Assembly (NCBI GenBank): GCA_900321505.1
Contig: ONWK01000296.1
Span: forward strand, 1 to 5,249
DNA length: 5,249 nucleotides
Source of the DNA: an uncultured Eubacteriales bacterium
GTDB taxonomy: Bacteria; Bacillota; Clostridia; Lachnospirales; Lachnospiraceae
Reading direction: 5' to 3'
The notes below the pieces were generated by a model. It saw only the letters and a program-made list of their open reading frames with translations, did no database searches and was not told the DNA's origin. The number at the start of each line of letters is the position of its first letter. The first letter of the stretch is position 1. Of the stretch, positions 5,197-5,249 are shown piece after piece. The position numbers and the translations under genes are program-made.

Positions 5197-5249
5197 TTGA
5201 GAGACTATACAGACGAGAAATGGTATCAGTATCTGTATTATACAGAGAA
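5197..5249 (+). CDS. Start of a downstream gene, truncated by the window end
   Basis: A TTG codon at 5197 opens a frame that stays open to the window edge and reads MRDYTDEKWYQYLYYTE. A ribosome binding site-like GAGGG (5184-5188) overlaps the NUDIX stop codon at about 8 nt spacing, and the 11-nt gap to the previous stop is typical of translational coupling. The nearby ATG at 5189 meets a stop after two further codons, which favours TTG. Seventeen residues are too few to assign a family. It is probably co-transcribed with the NrtR-like gene. Confidence 0.5.
   Translation, partial: MRDYTDEKWYQYLYYTE

Overview
The window looks like a chromosomal stretch of a moderate-GC Gram-positive anaerobe, probably a Lachnospiraceae-type Clostridium relative. 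This rests on strong AGGAGG ribosome binding sites, AGA/AGG/GGA-rich codon use and overall style; no rRNA or marker gene confirms it. All supported genes are on the + strand.

Region by region. Bases 1-669 hold no convincing gene. They contain a long hairpin (5-74), a four-unit degenerate 73-bp tandem repeat in which each unit carries a GGCTA/TAGCC pair (241-532), and a near-consensus sigma-A promoter (555-583). Two copies of a 21-bp palindromic operator flank the expected transcription start, at 560-580 and 598-618. Downstream are an unrecognised 188-residue protein (670-1236), a von Willebrand factor A (VWA) protein with a MIDAS motif (1381-2250), and a divergent adenylosuccinate-synthetase-like (PurA-like) enzyme (2370-3959). 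The PurA-like gene carries an in-frame array of six 45-bp units just before a conserved core motif, and its last codons look frameshifted. A strong stem-loop (3995-4043) closes this block. A second intergenic region (about 3983-4282) contains nested inverted repeats and a plausible promoter. It leads to a NUDIX protein with an NrtR-type C-terminal winged-helix domain (4283-5185). A further gene appears to begin at a TTG codon at 5197 and runs off the window.

How the genes may work together. NrtR-family NUDIX proteins are transcription factors of NAD/ADP-ribose-related metabolism that bind palindromic operators. The duplicated palindrome over the first promoter is therefore a natural candidate target for this regulator or a relative. 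The working hypothesis is a regulated cassette: an unknown beta-rich protein, a metal-binding VWA scaffold, a GTP-dependent purine ligase-like enzyme and a nucleotide-sensing repressor. It might make or manage a modified purine nucleotide or an NAD-derived signal. The individual domains are seen in the sequence; the shared pathway is inference. Repeat-driven change is a second theme: the 73-bp array, the 45-bp coding array and a 43-bp offset duplication at the VWA C-terminus are independent repeat events in about 5 kb.
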